The position numbers and the translations under genes are program-made. Positions 1 through 8,608 of a stretch of DNA of 55,759 bases are shown here, piece by piece. Position 1 is the stretch's first letter. Each line of letters opens with the position of its first letter. The stretch is from contig QBYJ01000006.1 of assembly GCA_003282885.1 (NCBI GenBank), forward strand, positions 1-55,759, in the 5' to 3' direction. The notes beneath the pieces were generated by a model, which was not told where the DNA came from, searched no databases, and saw only the letters and a program-made list of their open reading frames with translations. This stretch comes from SAR116 cluster bacterium AG-325-F22 (GTDB lineage: Bacteria > Pseudomonadota > Alphaproteobacteria > Puniceispirillales > Marisalimonadaceae).

Positions 1-57
1 AAAACTCTTACCATTTCTTTTGAGTGTTAATTTAGCATTATCGATATGGTTGTCCAT
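1..57 (-). CDS. crtB: Phytoene synthase, N-terminal fragment (runs off the left edge)
   Basis: Only the first 19 codons are inside the window, beginning M-D-N-H-I-D-N-A and ending R-N-G-K-S-F. An N-G/S-K-S-F stretch near the N-terminus is typical of bacterial phytoene synthases. The start codon lies 12 nt past the crtI stop and follows an AAAAGAG ribosome-binding sequence, so the two genes form one transcription unit. Phytoene synthase condenses two geranylgeranyl diphosphates to phytoene, the substrate of CrtI. The assignment rests mainly on position after crtI and a short motif; another carotenoid gene is possible. Confidence 0.6.
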   Translation of the reverse strand, partial: MDNHIDNAKLTLKRNGKSF

Positions 58-69
58 TAATGCACTCTT

Positions 70-1566
70 TTATTTTATTAGACTCTCTACAATTTTTGCT
101 GATGATAAAACTCCTGGGACACCTGCTCCAGGATGTGCTCCAGCAGCAGCAAAGTATAAATTATTAATATGAGGGTCTTTATTGTGATACCTAAACCACG
201 CTGACTGAGAAAAATTTGGTGCAATTGAAAAACCAGCGCCATGAGTTGATCTATAGTTATTTTTAAAGTCAACAGGTGTCATGAAAAAATCATCCGATAT
301 GTTTTTTTGTAAATCAGGTAAAATAGTAAGTTCAAGGGCCTTAACAATTCTAGCTTGTAACTTACTACCTTCAACACTCCAGTCAACATTGCCTAATAAA
401 TTTGGAACTGGACATAAAACATAAAAACTATCACACCCCTTAGGAGCAAAGCTTTGATCTGTTGCAGTAGGTCTATGTATATAAAGCGAAAAATCTTCAC
501 TTAAAATTTTATTATCAAAAATATCTTTTAATAAGCCTTTAAATCTTTTTCCCAACCAAATAGTGTGATGAGCTATTTTGGGATACTGTTTTTTTGTTCC
601 AAAAAACAAAACAAACATTCCCATGGAATAAGTAGTCAACTTCTCAGGTAAAAATTTTTTTCTTTTTTCGAATAAACTATTAGATTTCAAGATTTCTTTA
701 TAAAAAGTTGGTGGATCTCCGTTGAAAACGATATTATCTGGAAGAAAAACTTCTCCGACCATACTCTCCAATTTTTCAATTTTACCATTCTTCTGATATG
801 CAGTTTTAATATCAGTATTATACTTCACTTCGACACCAGATCGCTTAAGTAGTTTTGTTAATTCTTCAACTAGTTTTCCAGTTCCGCCCATACTGAAATA
901 CACACCCCAATTTCTTTCTAAGAAATGTATCAAGGCGTATATAGAAGTAGTTGAAAATGGGTTCCCTCCCACTAATAACGGATGTATTGAAAATGCCGCT
1001 CTCAGATTTGAATTTTTGATATATTTGTTTACTAATTGAGAGACAGTTAAATAACTCTTTAATTTGAGAAGAGATGGAATTTGTTTCAACATAAAAGAGA
1101 ATGAATTGAATGGCTTGTCTGCAAGCTTTGTAAATCCAACGTCAAAAATTGATTTTGACGCGTTTAACAAATCTTCATAATTATTAGCATCTTCAACTGA
1201 AAATTTTTTCATTTCTTTTTTTGTTTTTTCAATTGTTTGAGAATAATCAAAAGTTTGACCATCGTGAAAATGAAATCTGTACCATGGATCTAATGGTTTA
1301 AATTCAACATAATCCTTTCTATTTTCACCAAATAACTCAAAAAGTTCGTCGAACAAGAAAGGAGCGGTTATTACTGTCGGTCCTGCATCATGTTTGAAAC
1401 CATTTTTCTTAAAAACTTGTGCCCTACCTCCTAGACAACCTAATTTTTCTATTAATGTAACTTGGTGACCTAGCGCCCTTAATCTAAGAGCAGCAGCAAT
1501 ACCACCAAAACCACCACCAATTACAATACTTTTAATTTTCTTTTGTACTTTTACTGATCCGTCCAT
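70..1566 (-). CDS. crtI: Phytoene desaturase CrtI
   Basis: A 498-residue FAD-dependent desaturase that introduces double bonds into phytoene to give lycopene, the precursor of beta-carotene and hence retinal for the neighbouring proteorhodopsin. The dinucleotide-binding motif IGGGFGG sits near residues 16-23, followed by the E-K and G-G-R elements of the family. The C-terminus carries the conserved A-A-A-G-A-H-P-G-A-G-V-P-G segment that closes the FAD site. Length is normal for bacterial CrtI (about 490-510). It is the second gene after proteorhodopsin on the same strand, separated by a terminator hairpin, and is followed immediately by crtB. The start chosen is the ATG at 1566; the ribosome-binding site there is weak. 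Confidence 0.95.
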   Translation of the reverse strand: MDGSVKVQKKIKSIVIGGGFGGIAAALRLRALGHQVTLIEKLGCLGGRAQVFKKNGFKHDAGPTVITAPFLFDELFELFGENRKDYVEFKPLDPWYRFHFHDGQTFDYSQTIEKTKKEMKKFSVEDANNYEDLLNASKSIFDVGFTKLADKPFNSFSFMLKQIPSLLKLKSYLTVSQLVNKYIKNSNLRAAFSIHPLLVGGNPFSTTSIYALIHFLERNWGVYFSMGGTGKLVEELTKLLKRSGVEVKYNTDIKTAYQKNGKIEKLESMVGEVFLPDNIVFNGDPPTFYKEILKSNSLFEKRKKFLPEKLTTYSMGMFVLFFGTKKQYPKIAHHTIWLGKRFKGLLKDIFDNKILSEDFSLYIHRPTATDQSFAPKGCDSFYVLCPVPNLLGNVDWSVEGSKLQARIVKALELTILPDLQKNISDDFFMTPVDFKNNYRSTHGAGFSIAPNFSQSAWFRYHNKDPHINNLYFAAAGAHPGAGVPGVLSSAKIVESLIK

Positions 1567-1604
1567 TATTTCTAATAATTTCTATATTATGAATTTAAAT
1601 ATAT

Positions 1605-1639
1605 TAAAAAAAAAGCCTGTAGTTTTACCTACAGGCTTT
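1605..1639 (-). terminator. Rho-independent terminator after proteorhodopsin
   Basis: A perfect 11-bp inverted repeat (1612-1622 with 1629-1639) encloses a 6-nt loop. Read on the minus strand the stem is followed by a run of T residues (plus-strand A run at about 1605-1611). It lies 20 nt past the proteorhodopsin stop and before crtI, so it should end most proteorhodopsin transcripts and let only a fraction continue into crtI-crtB. Confidence 0.9.
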
Positions 1640-1659
1640 AAGTTATTATAAATTTGATT

Positions 1660-2427
1660 TTATGCGTCTGATTCTGCAGTAGCAGCAGCCCATATAGCTA
1701 AACAGAAAGCGATTTTGTTAACTACATCAGCTAAGTTATAGACAATATTTAAGCTGTTATCGTCTACACCACCAGCCATATATCCCATGAAATAACCTAT
1801 AGGGTAGATAGCCCATCCAATAGTCACAATCCATTTCATGGTGTTGTAAGCTGTTTTAACAGAGTCTGGAGCTTCAGCAGCATTAACTTTACTTGCTTCA
1901 CCAGCAAAGATTTCATAAAGAATGAATATCCAACCAGCCATACCAATAACAAAACCTAACGTTGCGTTAATGAAACCTGCTTCACCAAGATATCCACCGA
2001 TTAACATCACCAATGATCCAACAAATAATCTCCAGAAGACACCACCTGCAATGGCAGTACAAGCAGCTAAAATTAGGTAAAATTCAATCATTTGTAATGG
2101 AACTGTAATAATCCAGTCTACATATCTAAATACAGTAGGTGATGCACCTGTGGACACCCACACATCTCTCATGTAAAAATAGTGAACAGCCGCAACTAAG
2201 GTAACGAGAGAACCAACAACTAGAGATGTTCTCCACTTGCCTTTAACTCTCAATGATTCCATTAAGAAAAAAACAGTTGCTGCAACCATGGCAATAGATA
2301 TTATCCAAAAACTTATACCAACAAAATCGCTTGGATCCAGGTTTCCACTAGCGTGGGATCCTGCATAAGCAAGTGTTGGAAGTCCAGCTAATAATGTAGC
2401 CGGTATTAAATATTTTAAAAAAGACAT
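1660..2427 (-). CDS. Proteorhodopsin, predicted blue-absorbing proton pump
   Basis: A 255-residue seven-helix retinal protein that pumps protons out of the cell in light. A cleavable signal peptide ends at about residue 22 (A-Y-A before G-S-H). The retinal Schiff-base lysine is K238 in N-L-A-D-V-V-N-K. The proton acceptor is D104 in R-Y-V-D-W, the proton donor is E115, and H82 matches the acceptor-partner histidine of proteorhodopsins. Position 112, equivalent to residue 105 of the first described proteorhodopsin, is glutamine. Q at this site is known to give blue absorption and L green. A strong ribosome-binding site (AAGGGGAG) precedes the ATG. A promoter and a dyad lie upstream and a terminator downstream. 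It is the head of the light module with crtI and crtB. Confidence 0.98.
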   Translation of the reverse strand: MSFLKYLIPATLLAGLPTLAYAGSHASGNLDPSDFVGISFWIISIAMVAATVFFLMESLRVKGKWRTSLVVGSLVTLVAAVHYFYMRDVWVSTGASPTVFRYVDWIITVPLQMIEFYLILAACTAIAGGVFWRLFVGSLVMLIGGYLGEAGFINATLGFVIGMAGWIFILYEIFAGEASKVNAAEAPDSVKTAYNTMKWIVTIGWAIYPIGYFMGYMAGGVDDNSLNIVYNLADVVNKIAFCLAIWAAATAESDA

Positions 2428-2461
2428 TTATAAACTCCCCTTATACTTGTCATGTTTAATT

Positions 2462-2477
2462 TCTAGCAACTGCTAGA
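2462..2477. promoter_or_regulatory. Perfect 16-bp dyad at the proteorhodopsin promoter
   Basis: TCTAGCAACTGCTAGA is a perfect 7+2+7 inverted repeat. It begins at the last base of the candidate -10 element and covers the expected transcription start, 35-50 bp upstream of the proteorhodopsin ATG. That is the position of an operator for a dimeric regulator, or it may act as a 5' hairpin in the mRNA. No cognate regulator is visible in the window. Confidence 0.5.
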
Positions 2478-2505
2478 TTCTATGCAAATTTAGCATAATA
2501 AGCAA
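2477..2505 (-). promoter_or_regulatory. Candidate sigma-70 promoter of proteorhodopsin
   Basis: On the minus strand a -35 like TTGCTT (2505-2500) and a -10 like TAGAAT (2482-2477) are separated by exactly 17 bp. The predicted start near 2470 gives a leader of roughly 43 nt before the ATG at 2427, which includes the strong AAGGGGAG ribosome-binding site. Confidence 0.5.
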
Positions 2506-2841
2506 AACAATAAATTGGAAATTAAAGTTAGGCAACAAATAAAAGTTAATAAAATATGTTTTTTTTTCACCTTTTTTACTAACATATTGATTTTAATAGA
2601 TTTATTTTTTGATAATAATTATCACTATAATTTAAAAAAGCCTCTATTTTATGGAAATCATGCTGATAAGTAGCATATATTTCTTAATTTTAATTGATTT
2701 ATGTATTTAAATATCAAAAAGATAACATATACCCAATAATCTTTTAGAATAAAGGATACTTTACTATTTAGCTCTTAGTTTATTCATAATAATTACAATT
2801 TTAATTTTGGAAACGCCGCAAAGTAATTATTTGATATATGA

Positions 2842-3618
2842 TTAAATAATCAATTCACCTTTTAAATTTGTTTCAAGTACATCCCAATTAGGATTTTGAG
2901 GTTGTATTGCTTTAGATTTAAGTATCTTATGAATTTCAAGCCTGTAAATCTTATCGTTTATTACATGATCTAGCCACTGTGAAAAATTTTTATCATTAAC
3001 ACCTAAAAAATTTTTAAGATAAATAAGTGCCTCACTTTCATAGATACCTTTTAAACTAGTGTTTTGTGCTTTTAACGCCGATAATCTTTTAGGTTTATCT
3101 TCATTAAAAGAAAAAACACCTGGTATTGACACATATCCATATATTTCTTTTTGCCATTCAAATTCTTTTATTTTTACAGTTCCTAATTTCAATTTTACAA
3201 AATTATAAGCAACACCCAAGGCCTCACTTAAGTGCATTATATTTAATTGACTTTCATTGAGCCATAATACGTTAAGATCAACTTTTGCTCCTTCACAAGG
3301 CCATTGTGTAGCAGGCATTGATCCATAAGCTGATACAGACGCTGCATATACTATGTCAGAGTCATATAATGTTGCTGGAGTAACGCATATATCTTGAATC
3401 ATAGAAAACTTTCTTTTTAATTGATAAGGTGACCTATTTGATCCGACAGACAAAATGGGTGTTCTTTTATCTAAATCAAAACATATTCCTCTCACAAATT
3501 GACCCTTATAAAAAGAAAAAGAATAATTGGGGGCAAAATATGGATAACTTACAGCTCTATTGTAAAAAGATAGATTAGGAAATAATTCATCATTTTCATT
3601 TAGGTTATTTTTTCCCAT
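2842..3618 (-). CDS. Gamma-glutamylcyclotransferase-like protein of unknown substrate
   Basis: A 258-residue soluble protein. The segment I-L-S-V-G-S-N-R-S-P-Y-Q-L (residues 55-67) and the following S-A-Y-G-S-M-P-A-T resemble the substrate-binding loop (xYGSN/xYGSL) of the gamma-glutamylcyclotransferase/AIG2 fold found in several alphaproteobacterial hypothetical proteins. No signal peptide or membrane segment is visible. It starts 21 bp after the argC stop on the same strand, so the two are probably co-transcribed. This is one of three proteins in the window with this fold. The fold call is moderate, and the substrate cannot be deduced. Confidence 0.6.
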   Translation of the reverse strand: MGKNNLNENDELFPNLSFYNRAVSYPYFAPNYSFSFYKGQFVRGICFDLDKRTPILSVGSNRSPYQLKRKFSMIQDICVTPATLYDSDIVYAASVSAYGSMPATQWPCEGAKVDLNVLWLNESQLNIMHLSEALGVAYNFVKLKLGTVKIKEFEWQKEIYGYVSIPGVFSFNEDKPKRLSALKAQNTSLKGIYESEALIYLKNFLGVNDKNFSQWLDHVINDKIYRLEIHKILKSKAIQPQNPNWDVLETNLKGELII

Positions 3619-3639
3619 CTTATAAAATTACCTAGAGAT

Positions 3640-4584
3640 TTATAGACCTAAAGTTTCATCAAATCCAAGAGCTATATTCATGCATTGAATAGCAGCGCCA
3701 GAGGCTCCTTTGCCTAGATTGTCTAACCTTGATGATATTATTAGTTGATTATTATCATCATTTCCAAAAACACTTATTTCTAAATTATTAGTACCAACTA
3801 AATTATCTGGCCTAAAATAACCTTGGGGGCTAATTCCTTCATCCTTTTTCAAAACCTTTATAAAATGTGCACCTAAATAATAATCCTCCATACAGGACCG
3901 AACTATTTCGGTATTAATTTTCTTTTTAAACCAATGAAAATGTATTGGTATTGATACGATCATACCTTGAATAAAATCTCCAACAGATGGGCTAAAAATT
4001 GGCGTTAACTCTAAATTATTATGATATATAATTTCAGGTAAATGCTTATGATTTAATTTTAATCCATAATTAAAAAAAGGCTCATGATCTTTTTCTTTAA
4101 AGTAATTTATCAATGCCTTTCCTCCACCGGAATAGCCACTTACAGCATTAATAACTATTGGATTTTTATGACTTATGAAGTTATTTTCTAAAAGTGGCTT
4201 TAAGATCACATTTGCACCAGTAGAATAACATCCAGGAGCAGCAATACGTTTAGAGTGTAATAACTTTTTTCTAAATTCTAAGCCTAATTCCGGAAGACCG
4301 TATGCCCAATCAGGATTTGTCCTATGAGCGGTTGAAGCATCAATTATTATTGGAGATTTATTTCCTAGTTGATTAGCTATTTGAACAGCTTCAATTGCAC
4401 CATCATCAGGCAAACATAAAAAAGATACATCTGATGCTTCGAACATTTCTTTTTTATAATCTAGGTCTTTTCTTTTGTCTTGATTGACTAATAAAATATT
4501 AACATTAGGGTGTTTTGTTAATTTTTCATAAACTTGCAAGCCAGTAGTACCAATTTCACCGTCTATAAAAACATTCTTTTTCAT
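3640..4584 (-). CDS. argC: N-acetyl-gamma-glutamyl-phosphate reductase, short (type 2) form
   Basis: A 314-residue NADPH-dependent enzyme of arginine biosynthesis that reduces N-acetylglutamyl phosphate to the semialdehyde. The N-terminal D-G-E-I-G-T-T-G-L-Q is the nucleotide-binding motif of the short type 2 family, and the catalytic cysteine is in A-A-P-G-C-Y-S-T-G. The length matches type 2 (about 310) rather than type 1 (about 345). It is the first gene of a two-gene unit with the gamma-glutamylcyclotransferase-like gene and is divergent from pmbA across about 107 bp. Confidence 0.95.
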   Translation of the reverse strand: MKKNVFIDGEIGTTGLQVYEKLTKHPNVNILLVNQDKRKDLDYKKEMFEASDVSFLCLPDDGAIEAVQIANQLGNKSPIIIDASTAHRTNPDWAYGLPELGLEFRKKLLHSKRIAAPGCYSTGANVILKPLLENNFISHKNPIVINAVSGYSGGGKALINYFKEKDHEPFFNYGLKLNHKHLPEIIYHNNLELTPIFSPSVGDFIQGMIVSIPIHFHWFKKKINTEIVRSCMEDYYLGAHFIKVLKKDEGISPQGYFRPDNLVGTNNLEISVFGNDDNNQLIISSRLDNLGKGASGAAIQCMNIALGFDETLGL

Positions 4585-4691
4585 TTTAACCTTTTTTAAT
4601 ACTTATAAATATTGCAACAACTCGAACAGTATATTAATAACTCAAGAATAATTTTTTTGTAATTTTTTATTTTTTATAGGACTTATTTTGA

Positions 4692-6050
4692 ATGTGTGCA
4701 CAAAAACTTAATGACAAAGATATAATGAACCTTTTAATAGAAACAGCCATCTCAAATGGAGCAACGGCAGCCGATTGCGTTTTATCAAGAAGTAGAGGTG
4801 TTTCACTTACAAGAAGATTGGGTAAAGACGAAAATATAGAAAGATATGAAGATTTTGACACTGGCTTACGAGTATTTGTTGATAATAAAATTGCCTCAGT
4901 TTCAACAAATGAAAACTCTGAGAATGCTATTAAAGTTGTTGCAAAAAGAGCTGTTGAAATGGCTAAAATTGCTCCTCAAGACGAATTCAGTTTTATTGCT
5001 GATAAAGAAATGCTTCATGAGTTCCCATTAAATAATAAAGCTATTATTGATAGCTATGACGAAGTTGAGCCCAGCATAGATATTATAAGAGATAGAGCTT
5101 CTGAAGTTGAAGACGCGGCTTTAGGTGTCAAAGGGATAACCAATAGTGATGGAGCTGACGCCTCTTGGGGTGAAGGAGAGACACTTTTAATGACATCCAA
5201 TGGTTTTTTTGGAAATTCAAAAAAATCTAATCACAGCGTTTCAGTTGTTGTAATTGCTGAAAAAGATGGAAAAATGGAAAGAGATTATGATTACTCTTCA
5301 AAAGTCTTTGGAGAGGATCTTACAAATTCAAAAAAAATTGGTCTTGAAGCTGCAAAAAAAACATTGGCTAGAATTGGAGCCAAAAAACCTGTGACAGGTA
5401 AATACCCAGTTATATTTGACCCTAGAGTGTCAAGGTCTATAGCAAGTCATTTTGCCTCTGCAATCAATGGCTCGTCTATAGCACGAAAAACAAGCTTTTT
5501 AAAAGATATGTTAAACCAACAAATAGCAAATAAATCTATTAGTCTAGTTGATGATCCATTTCTTAAAAGAGGTTTAGCTTCAAGATTATTTGACGGGGAA
5601 GGTCTAGGATCTTCAAAAAATTTACTAATAAATGAAGGTGTTCTTCAACAATGGCTATTAGATTTATCTTCAGCAAAACAATTAAATATGTCACCAACAG
5701 GAAATGCAAAAAGAGGTATTAGTGGACCTCCTGCTCCAGGTATTTCAAATCTAATTTTGATGCCAGGTGAAGTTACTCCAGAGAAATTGATATCCAATGT
5801 AAGTGAAGGATTTTACGTAACTGACATGATTGGCAGCAGTGTATCAATGGTTACAGGTGATTATAGTAGAGGTGCAAGTGGATTTTGGATAAAAAATGGT
5901 GAGTTTTCTAACCCAATAACTGAAGCTACTATTGCAGGCAATTTAAAAGAGATGTTCATGACACTTCAACCTGCTAATGATATTGATTATTCACATTCTA
6001 TAAATTGCCCAACTTTACTTATTGAGGGAATGACTATTGCAGGAAACTAA
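4692..6050 (+). CDS. pmbA: TldE/PmbA family metalloprotease partner
   Basis: A 452-residue member of the TldD/TldE (PmbA) family. In characterised bacteria TldD and TldE form a heterodimeric protease that processes small peptides and was also linked to gyrase modulation. No HExxH zinc motif is present, which fits TldE rather than TldD. The end of the protein has the conserved D-Y-S-R-G-A-S-G-F-W-I-K-N-G-E and G-N-L-K-E-M-F segments. The ATG at 4692 follows an AGGA. The phosphatase gene begins 4 nt after its stop. A pmbA gene next to lipid A genes is common in alphaproteobacteria. Confidence 0.93.
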   Translation: MCAQKLNDKDIMNLLIETAISNGATAADCVLSRSRGVSLTRRLGKDENIERYEDFDTGLRVFVDNKIASVSTNENSENAIKVVAKRAVEMAKIAPQDEFSFIADKEMLHEFPLNNKAIIDSYDEVEPSIDIIRDRASEVEDAALGVKGITNSDGADASWGEGETLLMTSNGFFGNSKKSNHSVSVVVIAEKDGKMERDYDYSSKVFGEDLTNSKKIGLEAAKKTLARIGAKKPVTGKYPVIFDPRVSRSIASHFASAINGSSIARKTSFLKDMLNQQIANKSISLVDDPFLKRGLASRLFDGEGLGSSKNLLINEGVLQQWLLDLSSAKQLNMSPTGNAKRGISGPPAPGISNLILMPGEVTPEKLISNVSEGFYVTDMIGSSVSMVTGDYSRGASGFWIKNGEFSNPITEATIAGNLKEMFMTLQPANDIDYSHSINCPTLLIEGMTIAGN

Positions 6051-6054
6051 TTAA

Positions 6055-6717
6055 TTGAAAGCAAGAGTTAAACAATTTAAATTTAATAGATTTTTAGCTT
6101 GGTTTGACATGATTATCAAAGATCATGGATTTTTAAGATTTTTCTATAATAATTTTCATAAAGTTGATGAAAATCTGTATAGAAGCAATATGCCGACTCC
6201 ATCAAGGATCAAAGATTATAGCAAACTTGGGATTAAAACTATCGTTAACCTAAGAGGGATTAGGAAGGATGGTGGTTGGTTATTGGAAAATGAAGCTTGT
6301 AACAAATATAAAATTAATTTAATTGATTTTAAAGCAAGATCACGTGCTGCACCTGAAAAAGAAATGATTTTCGAAGCTGAAAAATTGTTTAATAATATTG
6401 AATATCCAGCTTTAATACATTGTAAATCAGGTGCTGACAGAGCAGGCATAATGTGCGCTTTATACATGCTTATTCATAAAGGACATCATCCTGATTTTGC
6501 TAAAAGACAACTTTCATGGACCTATTTACATATAAAATGGGCTAAACCTGGAATTTTAGACTCTTTTGTTGAAAGCTATTCATTAGATTATAGAAAAAGT
6601 AAAATTAAATTCATGGATTGGGTTAAAAATAAATACAGTCCTAAAAAATTAGAGAATAGTTTTAGATCGGTGTGGTGGATTAACAGATTATTAGATGATG
6701 TTTTTAGAAGAGAATGA
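6055..6717 (+). CDS. Dual-specificity/tyrosine phosphatase-like protein
   Basis: A 220-residue protein with the cysteine phosphatase loop H-C-K-S-G-A-D-R (nucleophile C123, arginine R129) and upstream features of small DSP-like phosphatases: L-Y-R-S-N-M-P at 41-47 and I-K-T-I-V-N-L-R-G at 60-68. The substrate is not known; protein, lipid or sugar phosphates are possible. The likely start is a TTG at 6055 preceded by AGGAA nine bases upstream. An in-frame ATG 18 codons later lacks such a site. It is almost certainly translated with pmbA (4-nt gap) and is convergent with msbA (8-nt gap). Its place beside envelope genes suggests, but does not prove, an envelope-related substrate. Confidence 0.85.
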   Translation: MKARVKQFKFNRFLAWFDMIIKDHGFLRFFYNNFHKVDENLYRSNMPTPSRIKDYSKLGIKTIVNLRGIRKDGGWLLENEACNKYKINLIDFKARSRAAPEKEMIFEAEKLFNNIEYPALIHCKSGADRAGIMCALYMLIHKGHHPDFAKRQLSWTYLHIKWAKPGILDSFVESYSLDYRKSKIKFMDWVKNKYSPKKLENSFRSVWWINRLLDDVFRRE

Positions 6718-6725
6718 TTTTTTAT

Positions 6726-8465
6726 TTAGTTATCACCATATAATTTCTTATACAATGGTGATCTCTTAATCAACTCAAAATGTTTACCAATATCAACAAT
6801 TTTACCTTTATTAAATAAAATTATCTTATCAGATTTAACAATATTAGATAATTTATGCGCAACAGTAATGGTAGTTTTATTTTTGGTTAATTTTTCTAAT
6901 GTCTTATTAATCTCATTTTCAGTTTCAGCGTCAAGAGAACTTGTCGCTTCATCCAGTAATAGTATTGGCGCGTCCTTGAGTATTGCTCTTGCAATGGATA
7001 TACGTTGTTTCTGACCTCCAGATAAATTATTTCCACCTTCCCCAACAATAGTTTCATAACCGTTCAAAGAGGTGTTTATAAAATCATGAATTCCAGCATT
7101 TTTAGCAGCTTCTTTAATTTTTTTATCATCAGCTTTTAAATTTCCAAATTTGATATTATCCAGAAAGCTTTTGTTATATATAATTGTATCTTGGCTAACT
7201 AGTGCAATATTATTTCTGAGCGAATTTATATTTACATTTTTAATATTTTGTTCATTTATAGAAATTTCACCAGAAACTGGGTCATAAAATCTAGAAATCA
7301 GATTGATTATTGAAGATTTACCAGCCCCACTCTGACCTACTAAGGCCACTTTTGATCCTGCATTTATATAAAAATTGATATTATTTAAAACGTTTGATTT
7401 TTTATTGTAAGAAAAACTTACGTCTTTAAATGATATTGTTGGTGCTTTGTTATTCGGCATTTTTATATCAACAGCAGAAGTCATACTATTAACTTTAGGT
7501 ATTATACTTAATTGCAGGTATATTCTTCCTAGAGCAGAAATAGCTTCTTGAAATATTGTATTAAATGTTCCTAAAGCTCTTGCAGGCTGTGCAATCATAA
7601 GTAAAGCAGTAACATAGCCTACTACACTTCCTGGCGAAAGTTCTCCTAAAGAAACTCTATAACTTGCTAAACCAATAACACAAGCAGCTGCGACACCACC
7701 TAAAATATCTAAAATAGGCAATATTTTTGCTCTTCCAATCACAAGATTAAACATTTTAGAAAAAAGATTGTTTAAAACATCTTCTGACCTTTTTATTTCC
7801 ATATTTTCTAAGTTATATGATTTTACCATTCTAATACCTTGCAACATTTCGGTTAAAGTTGAAGTAACGGTCTCCATTTGCTCTTGAAGAGAAGTGGCTA
7901 TAATTTTCTGCTTTTTTCCAATTCTAAAAATTGGTCGAAGAGCGATCGGATATATAACAAATACTAGTATTGAAAGAAGCCAGTCTAACCAAATGAGATA
8001 AGACATTAATGCAATTATTGTCAGAGTGTCTCTTATTAAATTATTTACACTTCTCTCAAAACCATCTCTGATTAAAATCACGTCATTCATTATTCTGGAA
8101 ACATGGTTTCCTGACGAAAATTTATTAAGTTCCACTAGATCAGTATTAATTAAATGCTTACTTAATTTTTTTTGAATATCGACTACGATAGATAAAGAAA
8201 TTTTAGATACTTGTTTTATTTGAAAAAACATTGCTATACCTCTAATTACTGCGATTAATGCAATAATCATAGGTAATATTATCCAATTATTATTTTCATT
8301 ATCTAACAAACCATCAAATACAAGTTGTATTAAATATGGGTAAATTGAAGCAGTTGCGGCAACTAAGATTAATAAAAAAAAAGCTATAATGATATCAAAT
8401 TTATATCTTGATACAAAATCATTCCAAAAATTTTTAATTATTACTTTATTAACATCAGCAATCAT
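6726..8465 (-). CDS. msbA: MsbA-type lipid ABC transporter (fused permease and ATPase)
   Basis: A 579-residue half-transporter. Residues 1-310 hold about six membrane helices. The ATPase follows with Walker A G-Q-S-G-A-G-K-S (377-384), signature L-S-G-G-Q (481-485) and Walker B I-L-L-L-D-E-A-T (501-508). MsbA proteins flip lipid A-core across the inner membrane, and the lipid A genes transcribed divergently next door support that role here. Type I exporters of other substrates look similar, so the substrate is inferred from context. Confidence 0.85.
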   Translation of the reverse strand: MIADVNKVIIKNFWNDFVSRYKFDIIIAFFLLILVAATASIYPYLIQLVFDGLLDNENNNWIILPMIIALIAVIRGIAMFFQIKQVSKISLSIVVDIQKKLSKHLINTDLVELNKFSSGNHVSRIMNDVILIRDGFERSVNNLIRDTLTIIALMSYLIWLDWLLSILVFVIYPIALRPIFRIGKKQKIIATSLQEQMETVTSTLTEMLQGIRMVKSYNLENMEIKRSEDVLNNLFSKMFNLVIGRAKILPILDILGGVAAACVIGLASYRVSLGELSPGSVVGYVTALLMIAQPARALGTFNTIFQEAISALGRIYLQLSIIPKVNSMTSAVDIKMPNNKAPTISFKDVSFSYNKKSNVLNNINFYINAGSKVALVGQSGAGKSSIINLISRFYDPVSGEISINEQNIKNVNINSLRNNIALVSQDTIIYNKSFLDNIKFGNLKADDKKIKEAAKNAGIHDFINTSLNGYETIVGEGGNNLSGGQKQRISIARAILKDAPILLLDEATSSLDAETENEINKTLEKLTKNKTTITVAHKLSNIVKSDKIILFNKGKIVDIGKHFELIKRSPLYKKLYGDN

Positions 8466-8608
8466 TTGATACTTTTCATATTAATCTACTTTAATATCAA
8501 CCTAATAATAACTTATAATATAAATTATATGTATAGATAGTTATTTTGTTTTGTGGAAATTTAATTTAAATTTTATTAAAATTATCTATCAATGACATGG
8601 ATTAATAA

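Larger units (their letters stand above)
2428..2841. other. Intergenic region upstream of proteorhodopsin
   Basis: A 414-bp very AT-rich gap between the proteorhodopsin start and the stop of the argC-linked gene, both on the minus strand. No credible open reading frame was seen. The half nearest proteorhodopsin holds the promoter and dyad listed separately. A small inverted repeat, ATGCT...AGCAT with a 7-nt loop, lies near 2669-2687; its function is unknown. Confidence 0.6.
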
